A DNA stretch of 64,000 bases from Paenibacillus lacisoli (GTDB lineage: Bacteria; Bacillota; Bacilli; Paenibacillales; Paenibacillaceae), in contig NZ_JAUQTB010000002.1 of the NCBI RefSeq assembly GCF_030580655.1, positions 434,001 through 498,000 of the forward strand, given 5' to 3'. Shown piece after piece: positions 1-7,747 of this stretch. Below the pieces are notes generated by a model. The model saw nothing but the letters and a program-made list of their open reading frames with translations. It searched no databases and had not been told where the DNA came from. A program made the position numbers and the translations under genes. The first letter of the stretch is position 1. Each line of letters starts with the position of its first letter.

Positions 1-1319
1 GGAATAATGTAGAATTTGTTGCGTTCCTCATCACTAATGACCGATGCAATCGCATTCGCAGCAGCCAGCTTCATCGGCTCATTAATTTCGGTAGCCCGGC
101 AGTCCAGCACCGCACGGAACATTCCCGGAAAGCAGAGCACGTTATTGATCTGGTTCGGATAGTCAGAACGCCCTGTCGCCATCACGGCTACCAGATCTTC
201 GACTTCAGCCGGCATAATCTCCGGCACCGGATTTGCCATTGCGAATACGATCGGGTCCTTGGCCATCTTCTCCACATCGCTGCGCTTAAGAACCCCGCCC
301 TTGGATACGCCGATGAAAACGTCTGCGCCGGCGATGACATCCTGCAGGGAACCTGTCTCCATATTCGGATTCGTCATAGCTGCATACTGCTGCCAGACCG
401 GGTTATCATAGAGGTTGGTCCGAACCAGGGCTCCCTCTCTATCAACACCGATTACGTTCCGTGCACCGGCAGAAAGCAGGATCCGGCTGCAGGCCACACC
501 TGCCGCGCCGATTCCGCAGACCACAATTTTGAGGTCCTCAATCTGCTTATCCACCAGCTTCAAAGCGCTGATCAGACTCGCGTACAGTACAACAGCAGTT
601 CCGTGCTGATCATCGTGAAAGACGGGGATATCCAGCTCTTCATTCAGCCTGCGCTCAATCTCAAAACAGCGCGGAGAAGAGATATCCTCCAGATTAATGC
701 CGCCGAAGGCAGGTGCGATCGCTTTGACCGTGCGGATAATCTCTTCCGTGTCCTGTGTCTCAAGACAGATCGGAAAAGCGTCCACTTCAGCGAACTGTTT
801 GAACAGCATCGCTTTTCCCTCCATGACCGGCATGGCTGCATGCGGCCCGATATTACCAAGGCCAAGCACAGCCGAGCCATCGGACACGACAGCTACAGTG
901 TTCCGCTTGATCGTCAATGAATAGGCCTTCTGCGGCTCCTCCGCAATAGCATGACATACGCGGGCCACATCAGGTGTATAGACACGGGACAGATCCTCCC
1001 GGTTGGAGATACGTGTCTTGGGAGTTACTTCAATCTTGCCGCCGAGGTGCAGCAGGAACGTACGGTCCGATACATTAATGACCGTGACACCTGGCAGCTC
1101 GGTCACTGCTTCCACGATACGGCGGTTATCCGCTGCATCCGTCATGGCTACCGTCAAGTCGCGAGTACTTGATTCCCGGCTCGCAGAAATAACGTCAATG
1201 GCTACAATGTCGCCTCCAGCTTCCGCTATGGCTCCTGCCACATCTCCAAAATGCACCTCGGTCGTTCTCATTTCCAAACGCAATATAATGCTGTTACCTT
1301 CCATCTGTCTCTGGCCCAT
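1..1319 (-). CDS. NAD-dependent malic enzyme with N-terminal ACT domain (3' end outside window)
   Basis: It oxidatively decarboxylates malate to pyruvate in the cytosol, linking the TCA cycle to gluconeogenic or fermentative carbon flow. Reading the minus strand from the ATG at 1319, the first ~85 residues resemble an ACT regulatory domain (VHFGDVAGAIAEAGGDI, then a second strand ending in GVTVINVSD). The malic core follows: YTPDVARVCHAI, VSDGSAVLGLGNIGPHAAMP, the FHDDQHGTA metal/substrate motif and a Rossmann loop, VVCGIGAAGVACS. A GGGAGG ribosome site lies 10 nt before the ATG. About 439 codons are present and the gene runs off position 1 in frame, so only a short C-terminal piece is missing. 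The ACT domain suggests amino-acid-type allosteric control (family knowledge). Confidence 0.95.
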   Translation of the reverse strand, partial: MGQRQMEGNSIILRLEMRTTEVHFGDVAGAIAEAGGDIVAIDVISASRESSTRDLTVAMTDAADNRRIVEAVTELPGVTVINVSDRTFLLHLGGKIEVTPKTRISNREDLSRVYTPDVARVCHAIAEEPQKAYSLTIKRNTVAVVSDGSAVLGLGNIGPHAAMPVMEGKAMLFKQFAEVDAFPICLETQDTEEIIRTVKAIAPAFGGINLEDISSPRCFEIERRLNEELDIPVFHDDQHGTAVVLYASLISALKLVDKQIEDLKIVVCGIGAAGVACSRILLSAGARNVIGVDREGALVRTNLYDNPVWQQYAAMTNPNMETGSLQDVIAGADVFIGVSKGGVLKRSDVEKMAKDPIVFAMANPVPEIMPAEVEDLVAVMATGRSDYPNQINNVLCFPGMFRAVLDCRATEINEPMKLAAANAIASVISDEERNKFYII

Positions 1320-1596
1320 ATCCTAGCGCCTCCCTGAACAATGGTGATGAGTTACGGCAGTCCATCTTTTTGATTCGCCCCGAAGTAAGCGGTTTCCTTT
1401 TTTCCTGACAAAAAAACCGAACATCGCGATCTATGTAAAAACTGACCCTTACATGCATAGCCCGCACTTCATACTGCTACATATGATAAAGAAACCGCCA
1501 CTGAACTGCCTATTTTTACATAACACTTGAAATGGGAGAACAGAGGGCTGTCATACTGATCATAATAGATCATGGCAGCAGAAGGAGGAGAAGCTG

Positions 1597-2766
1597 ATGC
1601 TGAGAGTGGCACTGTTTACCGATACCTATACACCCGATGTGAACGGGGCAGCCTTGACTTTGGAACGCTGGGTTAACTATTTGAAGGATGCCGGCATTCC
1701 CTGCATCGTTTTTGCGCCGGAAGGCGATCGGCATGAACCACGCAGACCGGATATCGAACGCTTCTTCAGTATTCCCTTTATCTTTTATAAAGAATGCAAG
1801 CTGGCCATTCCGAATATCCGCCATATCAATGAGCGGCTGAAGGAATTTGGTCCGACACTGATTCATGTGGCTACCCCTTTTAACCTCGGTCTGTATGGGG
1901 CCTCGTATGCAAGCAAAAATCACCTTCCGCTGGTTGCATCTTATCACACCCATTTTGACCGTTACCTGAATTATTATCATTTAAAATGGATGACGCCAAC
2001 GCTGTGGAAATATATGCTGTGGTTTCACCGCAAGTGTGAGCGGATCTATGTCCCTTCACGCTCTACTCTGGAGTCCCTTCGTGCCAGGGGATTTCGTTCA
2101 CTGGAAATCTGGGGACGCGGCATGGATACGGACCAGTTTCATCCGGGAGCAGACCGGCATGAAATATGGGAACGCTGGGGAGTGGATGCAAAACAATTCA
2201 TTATCCTGTATGTGGGAAGATTAGCTCCGGAGAAAGGTATCGACTTACTGCTGGAGACCTACCACCATCTGCCCGATCCCATCAGGGACCACTGCCATCT
2301 TGTGGTTGCCGGTGCCGGTCCCCTGTATCGGACAATCGCAAGTGCTGACGCCGACGGCCGGATTCGCAGGATCACGTGGACGGGTTTCGTTCAGGGCGAC
2401 GCCCTTCAGGAGCTGTATGCGGCAGCCGATGTATTTTTATTCCCGTCGGCAACGGAGACCTTCGGGAATGTCGTTCTGGAGGCGATGGCCAGCGGTACAG
2501 CTGTCATTGGTGCCAGCGAGGGCGGAGTTGGAGACATGATTGAACATGGCCGGACCGGCTGGCTGTGTCCGGCCGGAGACCGCGAAGCCTTCGTGGACGC
2601 CGTCGTCAAGCTTTATGAGGATGAAGAACTGCGCCGGCAGCTGGCTGAAGCCGGCCATGAATACAGCAGACAGCAATCCTGGGATGCCATTTTCGGCAGG
2701 CTGCTGGACAGCTACTATGAAGTCATAGGCCTGAATCAGGACCAGTACCATACAAACTATAAATAA
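1597..2766 (+). CDS. GT4-family glycosyltransferase (alpha-mannosyltransferase / SqdX-like)
   Basis: A retaining GT-B glycosyltransferase of 389 residues, probably transferring a hexose from a nucleotide sugar to a lipid or polysaccharide acceptor at the inner face of the membrane. The N-terminal half opens with LFTDTYTPDVNGAALTLERW and has the acceptor-domain ASYHTHFDRYLNYY; the C-terminal nucleotide-sugar half has ILYVGRLAPEKGIDLLL and the E-x7-E segment ETFGNVVLEAMASG. No signal peptide or membrane span is present. AGGAGGAG sits 6 nt before the ATG. It stands alone between the divergent malic enzyme and a terminator at ~2920. The pattern resembles MgtA/PimB/SqdX-type lipid glycosyltransferases, but the actual donor and acceptor cannot be read from sequence. 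Confidence 0.88.
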   Translation: MLRVALFTDTYTPDVNGAALTLERWVNYLKDAGIPCIVFAPEGDRHEPRRPDIERFFSIPFIFYKECKLAIPNIRHINERLKEFGPTLIHVATPFNLGLYGASYASKNHLPLVASYHTHFDRYLNYYHLKWMTPTLWKYMLWFHRKCERIYVPSRSTLESLRARGFRSLEIWGRGMDTDQFHPGADRHEIWERWGVDAKQFIILYVGRLAPEKGIDLLLETYHHLPDPIRDHCHLVVAGAGPLYRTIASADADGRIRRITWTGFVQGDALQELYAAADVFLFPSATETFGNVVLEAMASGTAVIGASEGGVGDMIEHGRTGWLCPAGDREAFVDAVVKLYEDEELRRQLAEAGHEYSRQQSWDAIFGRLLDSYYEVIGLNQDQYHTNYK

Positions 2767-2919
2767 TGAAGAAATTCACGATCTTCGCTAGCTAATAACA
2801 ACAATATTTACTTCGCCAGACCAGTTCATAAACTGCACTTAGGGCAAGACAGACCGACAAGGTAACTGCCTACAATTAACACTACCGCATGAAAAGCCAT
2901 CAACGTGTACACGAGGTTC

Positions 2920-2957
2920 ACGGCAGGATAAGCTGAACTTTCCTGCCGTTTTCTCTT
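2920..2957 (+). terminator. Rho-independent terminator
   Basis: ACGGCAGGA (2920-2928) and TCCTGCCGT (2941-2949) form a perfect 9-bp stem with a 12-nt loop, followed by TTTTCTCTTT. It lies ~150 nt after the glycosyltransferase stop. The 2767-2919 stretch holds no ORF with a ribosome site. Confidence 0.65.
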
Positions 2958-2971
2958 TATCATTATCATGC

Positions 2972-3190
2972 TTAAGTCTGCAGCCTAAGCCTTCTTAGCT
3001 TGGCCAACTGTGTTTCTATCTTTTGCAGCCGGGTACGAGCCGCCAGCTTGTCACGTGTGAAGAGTGCGGCCAGCCTGAAGCAGAACCATTTGACCTGTGT
3101 CGAGAACGACAACAATTCTTCACTATAATAGAAAGATAATCTGCCGTTCCCAGGGGCACCTGCTTCCTTTGACATGGCGTCCTCCCTCAT
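2972..3190 (-). CDS. Small hypothetical protein coupled to ywbE
   Basis: A 72-residue basic protein of unknown function whose C-terminal half (LAARTRLQKIETQLAKLRRL) should form an amphipathic helix. Its ATG at 3190 overlaps the ywbE stop in an ATGA arrangement, which predicts translational coupling, and AGAAGGAGGGG lies 4-7 nt upstream. A second in-frame ATG at 3175 also has a good site (GGGAGG, 5-nt spacing), giving a 67-residue form beginning MSKEAG. No signal peptide or known motif is visible. It is probably the last gene of a marR - ywbE - orf operon. Confidence 0.6.
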   Translation of the reverse strand: MREDAMSKEAGAPGNGRLSFYYSEELLSFSTQVKWFCFRLAALFTRDKLAARTRLQKIETQLAKLRRLRLQT

Positions 3191-3399
3191 TCGTCCCCTC
3201 CTTCTGGTCTTACGATTTGTTTGACCCGGCCGACTTGGCCATTGGTCAGACGTACCTTGATTCCATGAGGATGACGCGGCGAATTCGTCAAAATATCCTT
3301 CACAATGCCACGGGTCAGCTTGCCTGTCAGCTGGTCCTGTTTCAACACAATGTTCACCTCAAGACCTGCACGGATCTCCGAACGGTTTTGTCCATTCAT
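3187..3399 (-). CDS. ywbE: YwbE family protein
   Basis: A 70-residue protein that closely matches my memory of Bacillus YwbE: a MNGQNR start, then GLEVNIVLKQDQLTGKLTRG, IVKDILTNSPRHPHGIKVRL and NGQVGRVKQI. The family looks like a compact SH3/KOW-type beta-barrel with no established role; binding to nucleic acid or ribosomes would fit the fold but is inference. AAAAAGGAGGG precedes the ATG. It lies 33 bp downstream of the MarR gene on the same strand and overlaps the next small ORF by 4 nt. Confidence 0.9.
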   Translation of the reverse strand: MNGQNRSEIRAGLEVNIVLKQDQLTGKLTRGIVKDILTNSPRHPHGIKVRLTNGQVGRVKQIVRPEGGDE

Positions 3400-3432
3400 A
3401 GGATTTCCCTCCTTTTTGTCCTATTTTACAGT

Positions 3433-3894
3433 TTACTCCTTCATTTCACTACCAAGGCGGGTCTCAATTTTGCCCAGCAGCTGAAAAAAGATCTGCTGCT
3501 CTTCCTTGGTCAGCGAATCCAGCATATCTGCATTAAGCTGATTACGGATGCCAATAATAATCTGGGCCTTCTCCACCCCTTCCTCGGTCAGCGAAATCCA
3601 TACCATTCGGCGGTCTTTATCGCTTCGTTCCCGGGATATGAGTCCATCCGCCTCTAACTGGTTAAGCATTATAGTAGTCGCACCGGTTGTCAGGCTCAGC
3701 TGCCTAGCAATATCTACAGCCATGCACTTTCCTGAGCGGTAGATCATAACAAGCATATGAATCTTGGTACTGTTCAGCTTAAAACTTCTTTCCTTATAGT
3801 AGTGGTCGATCAACTTATTTTTGTAACGAAAAAAAACTTCCATTAAATGATCCATTTTCTCAAGCTGCTGGCTTTGCTCTTTATCAAGAGTCAT
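3433..3894 (-). CDS. MarR family transcriptional regulator
   Basis: A 153-residue winged-helix repressor, likely dimeric. The recognition region is MAVDIARQLSLTTGATTIMLNQLEADGLISRERSDKDRRMVWISLTEEG, with the wing D-K-D-R-R conserved in the family (about residues 60-110), flanked by N- and C-terminal dimerisation helices. AGGAGG lies 6 nt before the ATG. It faces away from the HlyD/DHA2 efflux operon across a 292-bp AT-rich region that holds two inverted repeats, so it is the natural local repressor of the pump, relieved by a small hydrophobic or phenolic ligand (inference). No cysteine suggestive of OhrR-type peroxide sensing is placed in helix 1. Confidence 0.93.
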   Translation of the reverse strand: MTLDKEQSQQLEKMDHLMEVFFRYKNKLIDHYYKERSFKLNSTKIHMLVMIYRSGKCMAVDIARQLSLTTGATTIMLNQLEADGLISRERSDKDRRMVWISLTEEGVEKAQIIIGIRNQLNADMLDSLTKEEQQIFFQLLGKIETRLGSEMKE

Positions 3895-4105
3895 TCAAAT
3901 CCTCCTAGGGCAGAATTTTTGTATCTTTGAGCCTGTGCTAACACAAACTAGAGGAGTAAAAGGTAATGAGGAAAGCTTCTGTATGATCCCCTAAGGGAAT
4001 TAAAACCTGTACAGCCTTTATTTTGAGCCATCTGTCACAAACTTTCCACAACTTTAAAGGCGTGTCACAAAATGGCCTTAAAGCAACATTGTCACCTCTT
4101 TAGTT

Positions 4106-4153
4106 ATATGTTAAATTAAACATATTTGAAAATTACTTTATTATAAAGTAATT
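4106..4153. promoter_or_regulatory. Candidate MarR operators and efflux promoter
   Basis: Two inverted repeats lie side by side upstream of the HlyD gene. The first, 4106-4125, is an 18/20-matching palindrome with arms ATATGTT and AACATAT. The second is perfect: AATTACTTTA (4131-4140), TTA, TAAAGTAATT (4144-4153). A possible promoter overlaps them: TTGAAA at 4126-4131 and TAATTA at 4149-4154 with 17-bp spacing. Bound repressor would block this promoter. Assignment to the adjacent MarR is inference from position. The rest of 3895-4186 holds three TGTCAC repeats and no ORF. Confidence 0.55.
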
Positions 4154-4186
4154 AAATTATAAAACATTTTGGAGGGAGTTTGAACT

Positions 4187-4822
4187 ATGAAGGGTCGTTT
4201 GATTCTTACAAACTTGATTGGCATTTTGGTAATTCTGGCGTTAATCGCCGGGGGAGCTTATTACTATTATCAAAATGTAACTTACATTAAAACGGATGAT
4301 GCTCGCGTTGCGGCTGACATCGTTCCGATCTATGCCACACAGGGCGGCACCTTAAACAGCTGGACTGTAAAAGAAGGTCAAATCCTGTCCAAGAGCGCAG
4401 TCATGGGTAAAATCAACAATGGTACAACTGCCTTTAACGTAGCTGCACCTACTCAAGGTACATTGATTAAGAACCAGGCAAAAGAAGGCCAAATGGTACA
4501 ACCCGGCACAGCTCTGGGTCAAATTGCAGATATGAAGGATCTCTATATCATCGCTAACGTGGATGAAGACCAGATCAAAGATATCGAAGTAGGTTCGAAT
4601 GTAGACGTGACAGTAGATGGTGATCCTAACACGACTATTCAAGGTAATGTCGAAGAAATCGGATATGCAACCAACTCGGTCTTCTCCCTGATGCCTGCAT
4701 CCAACACCAGCGGCAGCTACACAAAAGTAACTCAGAAGGTTCAGGTTAAAATCGGTATCAGCAACTATTCGAAAAATGTACTTCCAGGCATGAATGCCTC
4801 GATCGTAATTACTAAAAAATAA
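4187..4822 (+). CDS. HlyD-family efflux adaptor subunit
   Basis: The membrane-anchored adaptor of a tripartite-like drug exporter, 211 residues. An N-terminal transmembrane anchor (LIGILVILALIAGGAYYYY, ~residues 9-27) is followed by the typical TYIKTDDARVAADIVPIYAT start of the lipoyl/biotinyl domain, a VAAPTQGTLIKNQAKEGQMV second half, and a beta-barrel ending VLPGMNASIVIT. It is much shorter than Gram-negative EmrA proteins because the long alpha-hairpin between the lipoyl halves is absent, as expected where no outer-membrane channel exists. GGAGGGAG precedes the ATG at 9 nt. The pump gene follows after 45 bp; both probably form one transcript with the next two genes. Confidence 0.92.
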   Translation: MKGRLILTNLIGILVILALIAGGAYYYYQNVTYIKTDDARVAADIVPIYATQGGTLNSWTVKEGQILSKSAVMGKINNGTTAFNVAAPTQGTLIKNQAKEGQMVQPGTALGQIADMKDLYIIANVDEDQIKDIEVGSNVDVTVDGDPNTTIQGNVEEIGYATNSVFSLMPASNTSGSYTKVTQKVQVKIGISNYSKNVLPGMNASIVITKK

Positions 4823-4867
4823 ATGAATCACGCAGATGGCAATTAGATCTGCAGAAAGGACGGAAAG

Positions 4868-6514
4868 ATGGCTTCCAACACGGTTTCGGGACAAGCTCCC
4901 GGCAACTCTTCTTCCGGAGTCAAGCAGCATCTTCCGCTTCTGATTGTGTTAATGGTCGGTTTGTTCCTGGCCATTTTGAACCAGACGCTGCTGAATGTGG
5001 CTCTGCCCCATATTACGAATGAGTTTAATATTACAACCAATACAGCGCAGTGGCTGTTAACCGGATATATGCTGGTCAACGGAATTCTGATTCCGCTGTC
5101 CGCGTTCCTGATTGACCGGTTTGGCGTACGTCTGCTGTTCCTGGCCGCCATGTTCTGCTTTACGCTGGGTGCTCTCGTCTGCAGTCTGGCCGACAACTTC
5201 TCGGTCATGCTCATCGGACGACTGATCCAGGCTGTGGGCGGCGGCGTACTGTCACCGCTTGTCATGAGCGTCATCCTCTTCATCTTCCCGCCGGAAATGC
5301 GGGGTAAAGGGATGGGGATCTTCGGTCTTGCCATGATGTTCGCTCCTGCTGTCGGTCCTACCCTGTCCGGCTGGGTCGTTCAAAATTATGACTGGCATCT
5401 GCTGTTTACCGGCATGATTCCCCCGGGCATTATCGTCTTCATTGTAGCTCTCTTCAAACTACGCAATATTGAGGAAGCCAAGAAGATTCAGCTGGACTAT
5501 CTCGGCACGATCTCTTCCCTTGCCGGTGTCGGCCTGCTGCTGTACGGTCTAAGTGAAGCCGGAACAAAGGGCTGGGGAGATATCACGGTATCCGGCTGCA
5601 TTGTTGTGGGTGTTGTGATTATTGCGTTTTTTGTAATCTGGGAGATCCGCTCGCGCAATCCGCTGCTGAATATGGGCGTATTCCGTTTCGGTATCTTCTC
5701 ACTCTCAAATGTCATTAACGCACTGGTTACGGCCAGCATGTACGCAGGGATGCTCCTGCTCCCGCTGTACCTGCAGAACCTGCGCGGCTTTACGCCGCTG
5801 GAATCCGGTCTGCTGATGCTGCCGGGCGCTCTCGTAATGCTGATTATGTCACCGATTTCGGGGATTTTGTTTGACAAGATTGGTCCCCGGCCGCTCGCTA
5901 TTATCGGCATGCTGATCACAACAGTGACGACGTATTACTTCACGAAGCTCACGATGGATTCAACGTATTCCTACATTCTCGTTCTGTACATGGTCCGTTT
6001 CTTCGGGATGTCATTCCTGATGATGCCGATTATGACAGCAGGTATGAACCAGCTTCCTCGTGATCTCAACAAGCACGGTACCGCAATGTCCAATACTTTA
6101 AGACAGGTCAGCGGCTCGATTGGTACCAGTGTGATCACCACCATCTTCACCAACCGGACCACCTTCCATGCCGCGGCCTACAGTGACCGGCTGAATACGA
6201 CCGACCCGCAATTTATGCAGTCCTTCACGGACCTGGTCAATCGTATTGTACAGACGACTCACCTGCCTCTGGCTCAAGCCCAGACACAGGCTGCGACCCT
6301 GCTGGGAACACAGGTGAAGATGGAGGCAACCGTCCAGGGGATTAACGATGCCTTCTTCTGGGCGACCATTATCTCGATCTTCGGTCTTGTGCTCAGCTTC
6401 TTTCTGCGGGATGTCCGTAAAGACAAGCCCAAAGCAGCTGCCGTTCAAGAGACAGTCAATGAACCTGAAATACTGATGCTGCCTGCTCCCCGCGAGACAG
6501 CACAGAACCACTAA
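4868..6514 (+). CDS. DHA2-family (EmrB/QacA-type) multidrug MFS transporter
   Basis: A 548-residue proton-driven exporter with about 14 membrane spans. Family marks are LAILNQTLLNVALPHI in TM1, WLLTGYMLVNGILIPLSAFLIDRFGVR (motif A region), GRLIQAVGGGVLSPLVMSVI (motif B) and the motif C stretch FAPAVGPTLSGWVVQNYDWHLLF. A ~120-residue soluble-plus-TM C-terminal region completes the 14-TM layout. It lies 45 bp after the HlyD adaptor and 12 bp before the flavodoxin-like gene. A second DHA2 pump at 34997 is of similar size, but that one has no adaptor. The substrate is not predictable; the local MarR gene suggests induction by a toxic aromatic. Confidence 0.93.
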   Translation: MASNTVSGQAPGNSSSGVKQHLPLLIVLMVGLFLAILNQTLLNVALPHITNEFNITTNTAQWLLTGYMLVNGILIPLSAFLIDRFGVRLLFLAAMFCFTLGALVCSLADNFSVMLIGRLIQAVGGGVLSPLVMSVILFIFPPEMRGKGMGIFGLAMMFAPAVGPTLSGWVVQNYDWHLLFTGMIPPGIIVFIVALFKLRNIEEAKKIQLDYLGTISSLAGVGLLLYGLSEAGTKGWGDITVSGCIVVGVVIIAFFVIWEIRSRNPLLNMGVFRFGIFSLSNVINALVTASMYAGMLLLPLYLQNLRGFTPLESGLLMLPGALVMLIMSPISGILFDKIGPRPLAIIGMLITTVTTYYFTKLTMDSTYSYILVLYMVRFFGMSFLMMPIMTAGMNQLPRDLNKHGTAMSNTLRQVSGSIGTSVITTIFTNRTTFHAAAYSDRLNTTDPQFMQSFTDLVNRIVQTTHLPLAQAQTQAATLLGTQVKMEATVQGINDAFFWATIISIFGLVLSFFLRDVRKDKPKAAAVQETVNEPEILMLPAPRETAQNH

Positions 6515-6526
6515 GGAGGAGCGATT

Positions 6527-7051
6527 ATGAACATCTATATCGTGTATGACAGTGAAGGCGGCCACACGGCTGCTTTGGCCGAAGCGATTGCCCAGGGTGC
6601 TTCAGCCGTACCCGAGGCCAACGTATTCCTGCGTTCTGTTGAAGAAGCTGACGTTTATGAGCTTCCGAAAATGGACGCCATCATCTGGGGCTGTCCGGGT
6701 CATTTTGGCACCGTAAGCTCCGGCCTCAAGCAGTGGATTGATAAGCTCGGTTATCTGTGGGCTCAAGGCCGGCTGATTGACAAAATCGGAGCCGTCTTCT
6801 GCACCACCGCTACGGAACACGGTGGTCTGGAATCCACGCTGCTGAATCTGATTACTCCCATGCTGCATCAGGGTATGATCATCGTAGGGCTGCCGGGCAA
6901 CCTTCCGGACAATGCCACCTACGGCTCCTATTATGGCGTTGGTGTGACGTGCCCGATTGACAGTACCGAGCCGATCAGTGAACAGGGCCGCCGCCTGGGC
7001 ACCGCGCTCGGCGAACGTGTGGCATCTGTTACCGGAGGTTTTCTGAAATAA
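6527..7051 (+). CDS. WrbA-like flavodoxin / NAD(P)H-quinone oxidoreductase
   Basis: A 174-residue flavodoxin-fold protein. The N-terminus ([20 protein letters not shown]) is the FMN phosphate loop, [21 protein letters not shown] is the isoalloxazine-binding loop, and [23 protein letters not shown] is the characteristic WrbA segment. It probably carries out two-electron reduction of quinones, protecting against redox cycling. AAGGAGGAG lies 6 nt before the ATG, only 12 bp after the pump gene. Being in an efflux operon, it may detoxify the same quinone-like compounds the pump exports (inference). It is shorter than E. coli WrbA (198 residues). Confidence 0.88.
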   Translation: MNIYIVYDSEGGHTAALAEAIAQGASAVPEANVFLRSVEEADVYELPKMDAIIWGCPGHFGTVSSGLKQWIDKLGYLWAQGRLIDKIGAVFCTTATEHGGLESTLLNLITPMLHQGMIIVGLPGNLPDNATYGSYYGVGVTCPIDSTEPISEQGRRLGTALGERVASVTGGFLK

Positions 7052-7073
7052 GATTAGACAGGAGGGCCCAGCT

Positions 7074-7559
7074 ATGACGATTATCATTGCATGTGCTGTC
7101 GTCGTGGTGCTGATCATCATTGGTCTTATCATCTTCAACTCGCGCAGCACTTCGGCAGCCAAAGAGACAGCCTCTACAGTGAAAGCACAGCCGGAAGAAC
7201 GTGAACTGTCGGCAGAAGCCAGTGCTGAAGCCCGCAAGGATGCGTCCGTTCCGGCTGCTGCACCCGTTCGTAACGAGCCTGAGCCGGAACCTGAACCGGT
7301 TCCAGAGCCTGCTGCAGATATCCAGCCGGCAGCAAGCATGCCGACCCGTACAGCAAGCCAGACCGCGCGGGACAAACAGCGTCCGAATGTTATGAACGAT
7401 ACCGATTATCGCAATGCCCTCAAAAATATGGGGCAGCACGCGCAGCACGCTGAGCCGCATGACCCGGCGTCTACGGAAGCTGAAACCAAGATGGCTGATG
7501 ACCAATTCCGTCAGGCATTGAAGTCCTTTTATAAAACCAATCATGGAGACCGTTCTTAA
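7074..7559 (+). CDS. Hypothetical single-span membrane protein with Pro/Glu-rich linker
   Basis: An unrecognised 161-residue protein: an N-terminal transmembrane helix (IIIACAVVVVLIIIGLIIF, residues 3-21), a charged Ala/Glu/Pro linker containing a run of E-P repeats (~residues 65-80), and a C-terminal region with two related motifs, NDTDYRNALKNMG and ADDQFRQALKSFYK. The duplicated D-[YF]-R-x-A-L-K motif looks like a helical binding element held away from the membrane. AGGAGGGCC precedes the ATG. It is the last gene of the efflux operon, before a clear terminator; a role in anchoring or assembling the flavoprotein or pump is possible but unsupported. Confidence 0.75.
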   Translation: MTIIIACAVVVVLIIIGLIIFNSRSTSAAKETASTVKAQPEERELSAEASAEARKDASVPAAAPVRNEPEPEPEPVPEPAADIQPAASMPTRTASQTARDKQRPNVMNDTDYRNALKNMGQHAQHAEPHDPASTEAETKMADDQFRQALKSFYKTNHGDRS

Positions 7560-7579
7560 TGATCGGCTTCTCCTGATCC

Positions 7580-7610
7580 AGACAGCGTCCCTATGGCGCT
7601 GTCTTTTTTT
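7580..7610 (+). terminator. Terminator of the efflux operon
   Basis: AGACAGCG (7580-7587) pairs perfectly with CGCTGTCT (7597-7604) across a 9-nt loop and runs into seven T residues (7604-7610). It closes the HlyD - DHA2 - WrbA-like - membrane-protein operon 20 bp after the last stop codon. Confidence 0.9.
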
Positions 7611-7747
7611 GTATTCCCCCGCTTCGGTGACAGATTTGATTCCAGGCCAGCGCGGGAATAGACTATAAAAGGGAATATGTTCCATGAGCAAGAAGCTTTA
7701 TATAAGACAACCTGAAGTTAACGATCCTGGAAAGGTAGGTAAATGTG

